This document shows positions 54,309 through 64,000 of a stretch of DNA of 64,000 bases, piece after piece (the first letter of the stretch is position 1; the number at the start of each line of letters is the position of its first letter). The stretch comes from Tenebrio molitor. Taxonomy: Eukaryota > Arthropoda > Insecta > Coleoptera > Tenebrionidae. Position numbers and translations under genes: made by a program. Below the pieces are notes generated by a model that saw only the letters and a program-made list of their open reading frames with translations, was not told the origin of the DNA and did not search any database. The stretch is from the NCBI RefSeq assembly GCF_963966145.1, contig NC_091046.1:25358001-25422000 (forward strand), in the 5' to 3' direction.

Positions 54309-54447
54309 TAATATACAGGCTGTTTGATAAAAAAAATGCCTTAACCCATAACTTTTTTATTTGTTATTCGATTTCAATGAACAAAAAAACCAAAGATATG
54401 GTTTTTCATGCGCTACGAAGCAGCCATACAATATATTTTTTTTGGCG

Positions 54448-54627
54448 TTATTTTCAATAGCTAACGATAGTCAACTTTTTTTTTTAATGGACACATGTAG
54501 TTTTTTTAGGCTCAGTCTGGTAGTTTTTTTTTTCTGAATCTAATGATGTATTAAAAGTTATCATGTGGTCCCTAGCTAATTGAAAAAAAAAAACCGATGA
54601 CTATCGTTAGCTATTAAAGATAACACC
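54448..54627. mobile_element. Inner inverted repeat within the 54.3-55.1 kb element
   Basis: ATTTTCAATAGCTAACGATA, GTCA is mirrored by TGACTATCGTTAGCTATTAA. The interior has TTAATGGACACATGTAG against TCATGTGGTCCCTAG. It is either a nested insertion or the inner part of the host's arms. Confidence 0.6.
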
Positions 54628-54640
54628 AAAAATAGCTATT

Positions 54641-54763
54641 TATGTAACCAGTTAGGAAATGCGTTATTTTGTGTAACGAGTGGAAAATTTGCGGGAGGAG
54701 CGCAGCGAGATCCCCCAAAATCACACGAGTTACACAAAATTGCATTTCCTAAAATGTTACATA
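54641..54763. repeat. Hairpin element with GAGCGCAGCGAG loop
   Basis: TATGTAACCAGTTAGGAAAT, GCGTTATTTTGTGTAACGAG pairs with CTCGTGTGATTTTGGG-side sequence through TTACACAAAATTGCATTTCC, TAAAATGTTACATA. The loop is GCGGGAGGAGCGCAGCGAGA. There is about 42 bp of stem with few mismatches. GTAACCAGTTAGGAAA recurs at 54945 and 54971 just downstream. Confidence 0.75.
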
Positions 54764-55275
54764 CAAGATTTTTTCTAATTTTGACAAAAAAAAGTTTCTT
54801 CAAACGTTAAACGAAGTAATGAATTTCATTAATAATAAATTATTATTGTGTTAAAATATCAAGTAGGTAAGTAGGCACGGTTATTTTGCTTAAAAACAAA
54901 AAATATGACAGTGTCAAATTGATGATAGAATAAATTTTTCCTAACCAGTTAGGAAAGATTTTACTTTTCGTAACCAGTTACGTTTGTAGCGCATGAAAAA
55001 TCATATCTTTGGTTTTTTTATTATAAAATTTGTTACACAGTCTAGGACTGGTTTACTAGACTGTTCATTTATTGTTCATTGAAATCGGGTAATAAATAAA
55101 AAAGTTATGGGTTGAGGCGTTTTTTATCAAACAGCCTGTATGTATCTCAAAGGCATTTATTTACTTTCAAGCATTTCATAATTTGCCTAATGTGAGCTAA
55201 TCAAAATACAAAATAAATCTAAGGTCGGTTTATAATAAATAACCTTTAGTCAAAAGTTCCACTTAGAAACATTAT

Positions 55276-55560
55276 ACAGAGTGGTCCAACGGAAAGTATC
55301 CACTCGGATTACCTGAAAACTACAAATTTACGAAACAAGTCAATTTTCATATCTACACATAATAGTAACAAATTCAGCAGGGCAACTTCATCCTCCGAGC
55401 CAAGGTGGCCTCCACCTGCTTGTGACTCATTACAGGAGACAGGGGTCAAGTTACCCATCATTTTAAAGCAATTTAAATTCTCTTTGCAGTAATACATATC
55501 ATCACTCATCAGCTTCCTACTATTTATGTAACATCAGTCAAAATGAAAACCATTTACTTC
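55276..55560. repeat. 5' fragment with CAGAGTGGTCC end
   Basis: TACAGAGTGGTCCAACGGAA resembles the DD41D-type end at 60614 (CAGGGTGGTCCC). A reverse frame at 55509-55309 (ESQAGGGHLGSEDEVALLNL) has no recognised domain. No right end was found. Confidence 0.35.
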
Positions 55561-55702
55561 CATATCGAGGATATCTATAAATTATTATCTGGTTCAGCTT
55601 GCTACAAAAACTTGTCAAATTTTGAATGTGCCACTTTATACAGGTGTCCCAAAAAAAAGACGAGTCCATATCTCCCTTATTTATCGGTGAATTGTAATTA
55701 TA

Positions 55703-56089
55703 CCGGGACATTTTTTTAACTCTGAACGTAGTCCATACTTATTCCCTATGTTCAATTTTAAAAAACACAGCATTGTGAGTTGCTATGCAACCAACTATAC
55801 CGAACACCAGAGATTTTGAAATAATGTTAAAAATTGTTCCGATTGATGGAATTTGTCTATCATGTGTTGCATTGGAAATGTCACGCACATCTCTAATGCT
55901 CTGATTGAGATAGAATAACTGCATTATGTGTATTTCTTCTTCAAACAACTTGACCATTTTGTTAAACTGTCAAGTACTTATTTTCGTTACCTTGGTTACG
56001 TGATTACATACATGCATTGACCTGTGTTTTTTAAAACTGAACATAGGGAATAAGTATAGGCTATGTTCAATGTTAAAAAAATGTCCCGG
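55703..56089 (-). mobile_element. TA-flanked element with CCGGGACATTTTTTTAA ends
   Basis: CCGGGACATTTTTTTAACTC and CATAGGGAATAAGTATAG are mirrored across the element. The reverse strand keeps a frame, MVKLFEEEIHIMQLFYLNQS then IRDVRDISNATHDRQIPS, that resembles the N-terminal helix-turn-helix of DUF4817-type transposases. The rest of the gene is gone. Confidence 0.65.
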
Positions 56090-56099
56090 TATATACTTA

Positions 56100-56635
56100 C
56101 ACCAAATTGAGTGGTTGTGAATAGGCTATAAAACGGCCTACTAAATTCACCCCAAGGGCTTCAAGGCTAAACTGTCAAAATATTTTTTTTCAAACACAAA
56201 CACATAATTTTTTAGTTATTCTGATAGAGATTTTAATTCTCACATAAGAAAAAAAAACACTGACTTTTGAAACAAATGACGAGCACCAAGCGAGAAGCTA
56301 TCAAAATGCATTGCGTTACAAATGTAATAACCAAATTAAGTTAGCTGGAAAAACAAATGACAAAACATGGAATTGAGCAGAGATGCCGTCAATGTTTAGC
56401 GCAAAATAGAGCATAGACGATAGTAGCGTGTTTTATATTTTTTGTTGTTGTATTTTTGGTATGTGAGTGTATACTTGTGACACATTGTTGTTTTTAGAAC
56501 AAAAATCTCTATCAGAATTAAAGTAAAAGTATGTGTTCGCATTTAAAAAAAATATTTTGACAGTTTAGCCTTGAAGCCTTATAGGGGAATTTATTAGGCC
56601 CTTTTGTAGCCTATTCACAACCATTTAATTTGGTG
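56100..56635. mobile_element. Miniature element with about 95-bp arms
   Basis: CACCAAATTGAGTGGTTGTG, AATAGGC and GGCTTCAAGGCTAAACTGTC, AAAATATTTTTT are inverted at 56541-56635, with TA outside. There is no coding signal in the 350-bp centre. Confidence 0.8.
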
Positions 56636-56679
56636 TATAAATAATTAAAATCTTTCTTTTTTTAGGGGACACCTGTATA

Positions 56680-57000
56680 CAGACTGTCTTACAAAAAACG
56701 GCCCACGCTATAACGTGGCTATTGATGACCCAAATGAAAAAAATATACAGGAAACGAAATGGCTCTAATGCCATTACAATCAGAAAAAAAAACTCTAACA
56801 GAATCAATAAAAAAAATTATAGGTTACCATTTGAAAAATAAAAGTTGCCCATTGCCCATAAATGGGCAGGTGAGATAAAAATTTAATGCTTACTCAGGTT
56901 TGTAGTATTTTTAGAGCCATTTGGTTTGCTGTATAATTTTTTTCATTTGGATCATCAAAAGCAAAGTTATAGCGTGGGCCGTTTTTTTTAAGAAAATGTT
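56680..57000. mobile_element. Miniature element with ACGGCCCACGCTATAAC arms
   Basis: AACGGCCCACGCTATAAC, ATTGATGACCCAAATGAAAA, AAAT and GAAATGGCTCTAA are inverted in the right half (about 56905-57000). It follows the previous element with only TACAGACTG between. Confidence 0.75.
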
Positions 57001-57304
57001 TTCAACAATACCACTACGTAGGGCAACTTACCAATGCCATACAGGCTGCCTGGAATACCATAACCCAGGGATACCTGGATTCTTTATTTAATTCTATTCC
57101 AAATAGAATCTTTGAAGCCATCCGCAAAGGAGGATCTCACACACACTATTAATGTTAATTTTTTAGTAGTTTTTGTTTATTATTTTATTTGTCATTGTTT
57201 TTTGTTCCTGTTTTACTATTAAACTGATTTAACTTAACGAATATTTTGCTTTTGTACTTAGGTTGTTGCAGTCGGGCTAATCAGATGTCGCGACGAAATT
57301 ATTA
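57001..57304. other. Short gap
   Basis: GCAACTTACCAATGCCATAC through AAGCCATCCGCAAAGGAGGA is less AT-rich and could be a transposase tail scrap, but it gives no clear motif. Confidence 0.3.
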
Positions 57305-57462
57305 TCAGCTATAATATAACAAGTGGTATGATTATTATCGATGATATTATGAGTGAAATTGTGCTGGAGTCCGAAGGACGAGTGAAATGTCCTGCTTCAA
57401 TTTCACGAATTTAATATCATCGATGATTAATCATACCACGTGTTATATTCGATGAGATAATA
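57305..57462. repeat. Hairpin element with GTCCGAAGGACGAG loop
   Basis: AACAAGTGGTATGATTATTA, TCGATGATATTA, GAGTGAAATTG pairs with CAATTTCACGAATTTAATAT, CATCGATGATTAATCATACC, ACGTGTTATATT. The stem is about 50 bp with small bulges. The loop GTGCTGGAGTCCGAAGGACG, AGTG is CpG-containing, like the other hairpins. Confidence 0.8.
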
Positions 57463-58102
57463 TAATAAATGAAATACAAAATTATTCCTTTATTTGTCAA
57501 ATTGACAAATTTATTTCAATTAAAAATCGTAACGACGAAAGTAAATAAGAAAATATTTTTTTTGTTTTTTATAATCGCTGTGATAGCCATGCAACTAAGG
57601 ACTTTTACGCGTTTTCATTGGATCATTCATGATCACGTGATAGATGAATTATATTGTCATTTAAATAACGTTTGTTCTTTAATAATTAAAATTTCATATA
57701 ACTTGATAATGTATAACAAAACAAATCGAACTCACTTCATAACATGCAAACAAGCGTAATTTTGGAGTGAGGCTAATCAGTTGTCCCGGAGTGTTTAGGC
57801 TAACGATAAAAAACCTGAGTATGATGGTATTTTCAAAATTCTCGACGCTAAATACTTCATGGTTTAAAAAATATATGCTATAAATATTGTCAGAAAATGT
57901 ATGAAAGATGATGAAACACACAATGCTACTGATGCACACAATGTTCTTATAAAAAACCATTCTATTATTCATTATTGTACGTCAAGCTTCCATGACATAG
58001 AAGTGTATAAATTCTAAGTGTCAAAGCAGGCACATTTCTTTGTGTTGCACTGTTTTGTGTTTTGACTAATTCATATTAAGGGAATTATGAGTATAATACA
58101 GG
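57463..58102. other. AT-rich gap
   Basis: Open frames on both strands are short and hydrophobic by AT bias. No element ends recognised. Confidence 0.35.
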
Positions 58103-58300
58103 GTAACTTTGAAAATTGTGCAGATATTTTAACCAGTGGTAGAACTCTACAATAGCTAACGATTGAGCCAATAATTCCTTATACAAATGTTGATATTTTT
58201 CGAAAAAAGGAGGCTAGAAGTTTTTCAAAACAAGTTTGAAAGCCACCGAATTTTATGAAAAAACTAGCTTTTACCCGTGGCTTCGCCCGCAATTTTTTTA
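58103..58300 (-). repeat. Element F16, copy 2 fragment, joined to a CTAGCTTTTACCCG repeat
   Basis: CAGGGTAACTTTGAAAATTG through CAAATGTTGATATTTTTCGA matches 27150-27283 inverted. At about 58262 it runs into ACTAGCTTTTACCCGTGGCT, TCGCCCGC, a start seen again at 60092. Confidence 0.6.
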
Positions 58301-58741
58301 CGTGAAAATACAATCGGCAACACTGTATAAATATCATGCGTTCAAATGAAAACCTGGGCTGAGTAGACGTTGAAAAAAGTAAACCATTTGTGACAGTGTA
58401 ATGTTTGAATTTCCGACCGTTAGACACGGATGATATTTGCTTCGAGAATAGGAATCCTTTGATTTTTTTTAATGTCAAACATTAGAAAGAAAAAAAACAG
58501 AAAGATTTTTTTGTTTATAAATTTTAGGTTAGCTGTCAACATTCTAGAATTACAACTGTGAATTTACATCTTAAAAAAGATAAACAATTGACGGTTTCCA
58601 ACGCCCTCCCAGCCCATGATTTCATTTATTTGAACGCCCGCTACATTCGACGTTTGACATGGGGAAAATAAAACGTCAGGTTAGGCCTTGTCCTGTTGTT
58701 TGTGATTGTGCGGTTGAAAGATAAACGAATTGTACGAAAGT

Positions 58742-59056
58742 TTATACTATAGTATTGCCGTTATAACTTTTTATCTGCTCCGCCCACTAAAATTGGCCAA
58801 TCAGAATCAAAGCCAGATTCAATCTGTACAACTTTTCATTACATTTGCCACGTAAAAAAGTTAAGGTTAGAATTTTGCTGTCAAGTCCACAATTATTGTT
58901 TTATGTTCTAAAAAATAAAATGTCATTAAGACAATTCAAATGTCAGAAATTTTTACTGTGTAAATCAGATCGTCTTAACAACCTATTTGATTGGTAACTA
59001 AGAAAATGAAATGGGCGGGGCAGATAAAATGTTACGTTGTCCTTAGTATAATAAAT
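58742..59056. mobile_element. Miniature element with ATCTGCTCCGCCCACT arms
   Basis: ACTATAGTATTGCCGTTATA, ACTTTTTATCTGCTCCGCCC is inverted at about 59010-59052 (GGGCGGGGCAGATAAAATGT, TACGTTGTCCTTAGTATA). It is 310 bp with no coding sequence. Confidence 0.7.
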
Positions 59057-59064
59057 TAGTTTAC

Positions 59065-59318
59065 AATATGCACATTGGCGGCCACCCAAAAGTGCACGAT
59101 TTTTTTTCACATTAATAATATTACGAGTACATAGGTATTATACTTTTACAAGACTAATTTTAGAATCTTGGCTTTTTTAAACAAAGCATACATTTGTCAT
59201 AAAAAAATGCATTCAGCACAAACCCCACTGCAAAGGTCCCGTTTTAAATCTAGGGAAAAATTAAGAAGTCTGCACCAGCTATCGTGCACTTTTAGGTGGC
59301 CGCGAGTGTACAACCAAA
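59065..59318. mobile_element. Miniature element with GTGCACTTTTGGGTGGCCGC arms
   Basis: GCACATTGGCGGCCACCCAA, AAGTGCACGAT at 59070 is inverted as ATCGTGCACTTTTAGGTGGC, CGCGAGTGTAC at 59280-59312. Frames crossing it are not protein-like. Confidence 0.65.
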
Positions 59319-59544
59319 AACGGTTAAAAACAGCACGTTTTGAGTTGTTATTCAAATTATTTCTTCGTTTGCGCGGCGTTTCAAATAATCAGCACTTGAC
59401 AAATTTTTTGACAGTTTTTAAATTTATAGCTGTAGCCACTCTAAGAACGTTAGCATAACCATTAGGGTTTTTTTTTATTGCCAACTTAATTCAACAGGTT
59501 GTGAAGATGTTATAAATGAATGTCAGTTTTCTCTTAAGTTGGAA

Positions 59545-59737
59545 ATACCGAGCGATCCAAAAGTCTTTTTATCAAGTCAGCCATGACATTATTATAATTA
59601 CACCATAAAATAAAAAAATGTGAAAATAAAAATATCAGAGCATACGGACAGGCTAATGAAACATATTTTTAATTTTCATTTAAATATGCGCCAAATATGC
59701 TTGATAGAAAGACTTTTGGATCGCTCGGTATTTTTCA
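59545..59737. mobile_element. Miniature element with ACCGAGCGATCCAAAAGTC ends
   Basis: AATACCGAGCGATCCAAAAG, TCTTTTTATCAAG is inverted at 59700-59735. It lies next to a fragment with CAACTTAATTCAACAGGTTG, seen also near 41615. Confidence 0.7.
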
Positions 59738-60610
59738 AAAATTAAAAGTGAGGGGATTTCCAACTCGAAAAAACTGTTTTTTTGGTTACCACGGTTGAAA
59801 ATGGTAATAGGGGTTGGTTGGTTGGTTGGTGAAGCAACGAAGGTGAGGATATACTCAGACGGATTAGTGAGGGTGTAGCGGCGAAGGTGAGGGGATTTCC
59901 AACTCAAGAAACTGTTTTTTTTTTTTAATTAAGAGGGTTGAAAATGGTAGTAGAGGCTGGTTTTTGTAAAATAGACAGTCATTTTCCTCTTGTTTTGAGG
60001 GTCAAGTGTGTAAAATTTCATTAAGATTGGAGTAAAAATGTAGATTTGCATACAAAACAAACAACCAGATATTCAGTTTTATATACTTACTAGCTTTTAC
60101 CCGCGGCTTCGCCCGCAAATTTCAGATTTTGATTTTTCCGATATTAAGCTATTTGAAGCTTGTTCTGCTTCATTTAAGACATCTTCCGGTAAAACACAAT
60201 CATTCAAACACATTTTGCGAAATTGTTACTTTTATAAACAACCAAATGTAACTATGACACTGGACATATCATGTAAACGCGATTTCCAACTCGAAAAAAC
60301 TGTTTTTGTGCTTAACAGGCTTAAAAATGATAATAGGGGTTGCTTTTTGTGGGTGTCAAGCGGCGAAGGTGACGATATACTCAGAGGATGAAGTAGGGGT
60401 GAGGCGGCGAAGATGAGGGTATTTCCAACTCGAAAAACTGTCTTTTTTTCTTAACAGGGTTGAAAATGGTAGTAGGGGTTGGTTTTTGTAAAATTAAAGT
60501 AGACAGTAATTTTCTTCTTGTTTTGAATATCAAGTGTACAAAATTTCATCAAGATCGGAGTAAAACTGTAGATTTGCATACAAAATATATAAACAGACAT
60601 TCAGTTTTAT
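59738..60610 (+). repeat. Two tandem retroelement 3' ends (ACTAGCTTTTACCCGCGG type)
   Basis: GGTTGAAAATGGTAGTAG, then AAAATTTCAT(T/C)AAGAT(T/C)GGAGT and TGTAGATTTGCATACAAA, TTCAGTTTTATATAC occur twice, ending near 60090 and 60610. The second copy starts at 60092 with ACTAGCTTTTACCCGCGGCT, TCGCCCGC. Inside each, GATTTCCAACTCGAAAAAAC and GCGGCGAAGGTGA are themselves repeated. This fits the non-coding 3' ends of dispersed retroelements or SINE-like derivatives in insects. Confidence 0.55.
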
Positions 60611-60613
60611 ATA

Positions 60614-61310
60614 CAGGGTGGTCCCGATATAACCTGCCAGAAGAAATCCAGTAATAGGTGACGATGAGTAGAACTCATACACAAAAAAAGTTTCTAATAA
60701 AAGTCTTTTCGTTTTCGAGATAAAAATAATTGAAAATTTGGTCAAAATTTGCTGTACGCTAATGAGTTAATCGGTTTTAAAAAGGTAATTCTGGTTACTT
60801 GGCTGCGATTTCTTTAGCAACGGTACCTGCAACACCTATGACATTTGTCAAGTTTAATTTTAAATTTGCGAATCCTTCAAAAAGTTATGAAATTCACGAA
60901 ACAAGAATACGCCGATTTGCATTTACTCTATGGCGAAACACGTGGTAATTCAAGACCGGTATGGCTATCATACGGCGAGCGTTTTCCTGAAGGAGTCCTT
61001 CCGTCTTGTTGTACTTTTGTGGAGCTACATCTGCATTTATGTGAGGTTGGTTCTGACTGATTCCAATACGATGGCGTCCCCGACCCTCCATTTAACCCCT
61101 CGGGATTTTAATTTTTGGGGCCACAGGAAAGATTTGGTATACGAAGTTGAAATAAATACAAAAAGCCAACTCCAGAAACGCGTAAGAGACGCCGCGAACC
61201 AGATTCGTAAAAACCCAGAAATGCTGAATTTAGTATATGAAAATTGGTACCAGCGTACTCAAATGTGCTTAAATGCCAACGGAAGGCACACAGAACATGT
61301 ATTATAAAAC
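60614..61310 (+). mobile_element. DD41D transposon, internally deleted derivative
   Basis: It starts CAGGGTGGTCCCGATATAAC after TA. It keeps the transposase N terminus KFTKQEYADLHLLYGETRGN (60887 on) and RFPEG..., then jumps to TLHLTPRDFNFWGHRKDLVY, EVEINTKSQLQKRVRDAANQ and the C terminus CLNANGRHTEHVL, a stop at 61305-61307. The catalytic centre between the two is missing. The right inverted end was not found; the sequence passes straight into another repeat. Confidence 0.75.
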
Positions 61311-62965
61311 TAGCTGACCCGGTGAACTTCGTATCACCTACAATCGCTGTTCGTTAGTCTCGTTAAAACTCAAAAACAGCTTCACCGATTTGAATATATT
61401 TTTTTGTAACATTTTGATTAGCCATAATCAATCCTAATCAACCTTCCAACTTCAATTCATTGAGATCAATAGTACTGGCTATATCTTATACGGTTTGAAT
61501 TTCGTTCGGTTATTAAATGAAACTTGTTTACAATTCCAATAAATTTGATGTCTTTTATGTACATGAAATATAAATACAATTGGTACCCCTGTGATCTAAA
61601 CGCATTTCTGATTTCCGGTTGTCAGTTTTGACAGAGTTGACAGGCGAATTTGTGATTTCACAATTCATAATTTCATAATTTGACATTTCATAAGCGTGCA
61701 TTTGATTTTTTAAATTTCATTACACATTGATTTGACAACTTTCAAAATTGCGCGACTATGAACTGTCAAAAAAATGTCAACTCTATCCCACCCACACAGT
61801 TACCACATAAATTTTTGTACATAGTTGCCAGATTTATCCACAATTATTTTGAATCACCCAATATTTATATTTCGATTTCGATTGCAAGATCGATGTTCAA
61901 GCAAACAATCCTATTGGTTTGATTCCCAATTTCACAATCAGCTGTCACATGACATTTGTGCATGTAGGCAAATAAATTGGAATAGAAATAAAACAACTAC
62001 TATTTACATTTGTCGGACAGATCGCGTAACAACACAGAAGTAAAAGCAAATGTAATTTTATTTTAATTTACTGAATTGCGTTTTTCCAGATTTTCCAGGT
62101 TTTTTTTCAATTGAAAACAAAAAAAAGCATCAAGCAAATATGTAGCTCCTATTGTCAGTTATGACTTATGATCGAGAGTGCATACAAAAATTATAATTTT
62201 TTAAATTTGTCCGAATTTTCCGACTTTCTTTGTAATTGTCCCGAATTTTTTTCCGAAAACTTATCCAAAACCCTAACAAACACAACCAAAAAAGAATTAC
62301 GCATAGCCATCGTTCGAATCCTGAGTTATGGTCTTGAGTTCATACAAAAAAGCACTTTCAGTTTTCCCCGAATTATTTTAATTTAGTTTTTTCAAATTTT
62401 TCTCCAAATCTTCCATATTTTTTCAATTGAGTTATTTCCATCCCGGGGCATATCGAACAAAAAAAAAGAATTAATCAAATATGTAGCTCCTATTGTCAGT
62501 TATGATCGAGAGTGGATACAAAAATTATAATTTTTTAAATTTGTCCGAATTTTTCGACTTTCCTTTGTAATTGTCCCGATTTTTTTTTCCTGAAAACTTT
62601 TTCACGACTATAACGAACAAAACAAAAAAAATAATGCATATCCATCACAAAAAAGCACTTTCAGTTTTTCCCGAATTTTCCAATTTTCCGGGCAACTTTT
62701 CCAGTTTTTATTTACATAAAAACCTCATACGGATTATTACGAACATAAAAAAAAAATTTGCCAAATCGTTCCAGCCATTCCCACAGAAAAAAGCACTTTC
62801 AGTTTTTCCCGAATTTTCCAATTTTCCGGGCAACTTTTCCGATTTTTTTTTTCTTTTTAAACCACCCCTGAAGTAAAGCGAACAAAATAAAAAAATAATT
62901 ATTCAAATCGGTCGAGCCGTTTTTGAGTTTTAGCGAGACTAACGAACGGCGATTCATTTTTATAT
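61311..62965. mobile_element. Repeat-filled element with inverted ends (CTAGCTGACCCGG start)
   Basis: CGTTAGTCTCGTTAAAACTC, AAAAACAGCTTCACCGATTT near 61352 is inverted near 62910-62955. The left edge is ACTAGCTGACCCGGTGAACT, TCGT, a start common in dispersed insect repeats. Between them are tandem duplications: GTAGCTCCTATTGTCAGTTA and ACAAAAATTATAATTTTTTA (62140s and 62480s), and a unit GCACTTTCAGTTTTTCCCGA, ATTTTCCAATTTTCCGGGCA (62655 and 62795). No enzyme is encoded. Confidence 0.65.
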
Positions 62966-62966
62966 A

Positions 62967-63670
62967 CCGGGTGTAGAATTGGTTTACGAGACATAGGATT
63001 TTACATGTAAAAATAAGGAGATCCAATTATTGGCTCCCCTAATAATTTTATGGCAAAATGGTTAAAATGAAAGTTAGAGAGAATTAGAAGTACTGTCTAA
63101 TTCCACTCTTAGTTTTTTTCCAACATCTTGTGGTACTGAAAGAAAAGCAAGAAAGGAGTTAAGACAAAAATACTAAAAAGCAGTACTAGCAATGAAATTT
63201 GACTTCTAAAATTATTTGTCGGGTGGTTTCACTATTATTTAATTTTCTTTTGATCTGCCCTTCAAATGAACTCGTACAGGACTACAGGACCAATGAAAAG
63301 GTATCTTCCATTAAATGTTCCAATTCTTCGAATTGTTTCTATGGCTGAAATTGGTCGGTCTGGGAAACCTGAAGCAAATGTTGCTTGGAAGTTTCTTAAA
63401 GAAGATCCTCCATAATACCATTTAAAGAAAGAAATAAAATTTCATGCCTAGTAGTACTTTTTCGTATTTTTGTGTTAACTATTTTCTTGCCTTTCTTTCA
63501 GTACCACAAGATGTTAGAATAAAACTAAGATTGAAATTAGACAGTAATTTTAATTCTCTCTAACTTTCATTTTAACTATTTTGCCATAAAATTGTTAGGG
63601 GAGCCAATAATTGAAACTCTTTATTTTTATATGTAAAATCCTATGTCTCGTAAACCAATTCTACACCCGG
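62967..63670. mobile_element. TA-flanked element with about 175-bp arms
   Basis: CCGGGTGTAGAATTGGTTTA, CGAGACATAGGATTTTACAT through CTTGTGGTACTGAAAGAAA is inverted at 63485-63670. TA flanks both ends (62965-62966, 63671-63672). The 340-bp centre carries no recognised motif. Confidence 0.85.
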
Positions 63671-64000
63671 TATACAGAGTGCGTCTGCTTAAACTTTATA
63701 TTTGAATATCTTCGTTATTTTAAATGACTGCTCAATGATATTTAGTCTTAATAAAGGCTGCATTGTCCTCTTTACATAGGCACTACAAAAATTAACAAGG
63801 ATCTGGACAGAAGAGGAATATTCAAGAAAAAAATTAATGAAAAAAAATTATTTTCACCATTTTCTAACAATATAACTTTTAACATGCATATCAAATGTTT
63901 CTGTGTAGATTTTCTGCCTAATAATCATCCTAGTGCTTATTATTGACGAATAAATTAATGTTAAATAAAGACAATTTCCAGACTTCACCAGTGTGTATTT
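63671..64000. other. End of window, nothing recognised
   Basis: AT-rich DNA beginning with TATACAGAGTGCGTCTGC, which may be the left end of a further element cut by the window edge. Confidence 0.3.

Larger units (their letters stand above)
54316..55138. mobile_element. TA-flanked element with long arms and nested hairpins
   Basis: CAGGCTGTTTGATAAAAAAA, then CCATAACTTTTTTA is inverted at 55100-55138. GATATGGTTTTTCATGCGCT at 54394 is inverted near 55000. Inside are an inverted repeat at 54448-54627 (ATAGCTAACGATAGTCA both ways) and a CpG-loop hairpin at 54641-54763. It directly abuts the mariner element, sharing the ATATA between them. Confidence 0.8.
55641..56675. mobile_element. TA-flanked element with CAGGTGTCCC ends, hosting two others
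   Basis: CAGGTGTCCCAAAAAAAA and TTTTTTTAGGGGACACCTG are inverted, with TA outside each. Nearly all of its interior is taken by elements at 55703-56089 and 56100-56635, so the host would be only about 100 bp or was reduced by deletion. Confidence 0.75.

Overview
The window looks like insect nuclear DNA, probably from a beetle or another holometabolous insect. It is AT-rich, with no rRNA or tRNA genes and no bacterial-style gene layout. Recognisable proteins are almost all relics of insect transposable elements: DD41D-type Tc1/mariner (DUF4817 helix-turn-helix), true mariner, Tc1, pogo/CENP-B, a THAP-domain element, and three non-LTR retrotransposon pieces. No host gene could be supported with confidence.

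Layout. 0.2-5 kb: CpG-rich hairpins, composite repeat R1, a reverse-strand IS630/Tc1-like transposase exon, several inverted-repeat elements and a 201-bp in-frame tandem repeat. 5.6-7.8 kb: a long element holding a THAP-domain element. 7.8-14 kb: a Tc1 relic, two copies of an HTH-bearing element, a DD41D relic, a hAT-like miniature element in a tandem duplication, and elements F1, F2 and F11. 15.3-16.9 kb: a large inverted-repeat element interrupted by an ORF1-only non-LTR retroelement with a 14-bp target duplication. 17-27 kb: scattered miniature elements in mostly unremarkable AT-rich DNA. 27.3-29.3 kb: the best preserved DD41D transposon. 29.7-30.9 kb: an R1 copy broken by two dated insertions. 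32.5-38.5 kb: a Tc1 relic, many miniature elements and a 630-bp foldback with subrepeats. 39.7-41.4 kb: an F2 copy with an inner element that carries a two-exon mini-gene. 42.2-45.2 kb: a degenerate reverse-strand transposon. 45.3-50.5 kb: nested miniature elements, a ribozyme-like motif, a retrotransposon endonuclease fragment and a reverse transcriptase relic. 52.2-57 kb: pogo and mariner derivatives and five inverted-repeat elements joined or nested. 58-63.7 kb: retroelement tails, another DD41D deletion derivative and a repeat-filled element with inverted ends.

What connects the parts is insertion history. Many elements are flanked by TA, TTA, GTAC or 8-bp duplications and sit inside one another, so their relative ages can be read directly. 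Two features go beyond ordinary repeat annotation: a set of 50-160 bp hairpins with unrelated arms, most with CpG-rich loops, and miniature elements that carry possible functional cargo (paired TGACGTCA sites, a spliceable ORF, a hammerhead-like motif). Element names such as F1, F2 and R1 are local labels made for this window.
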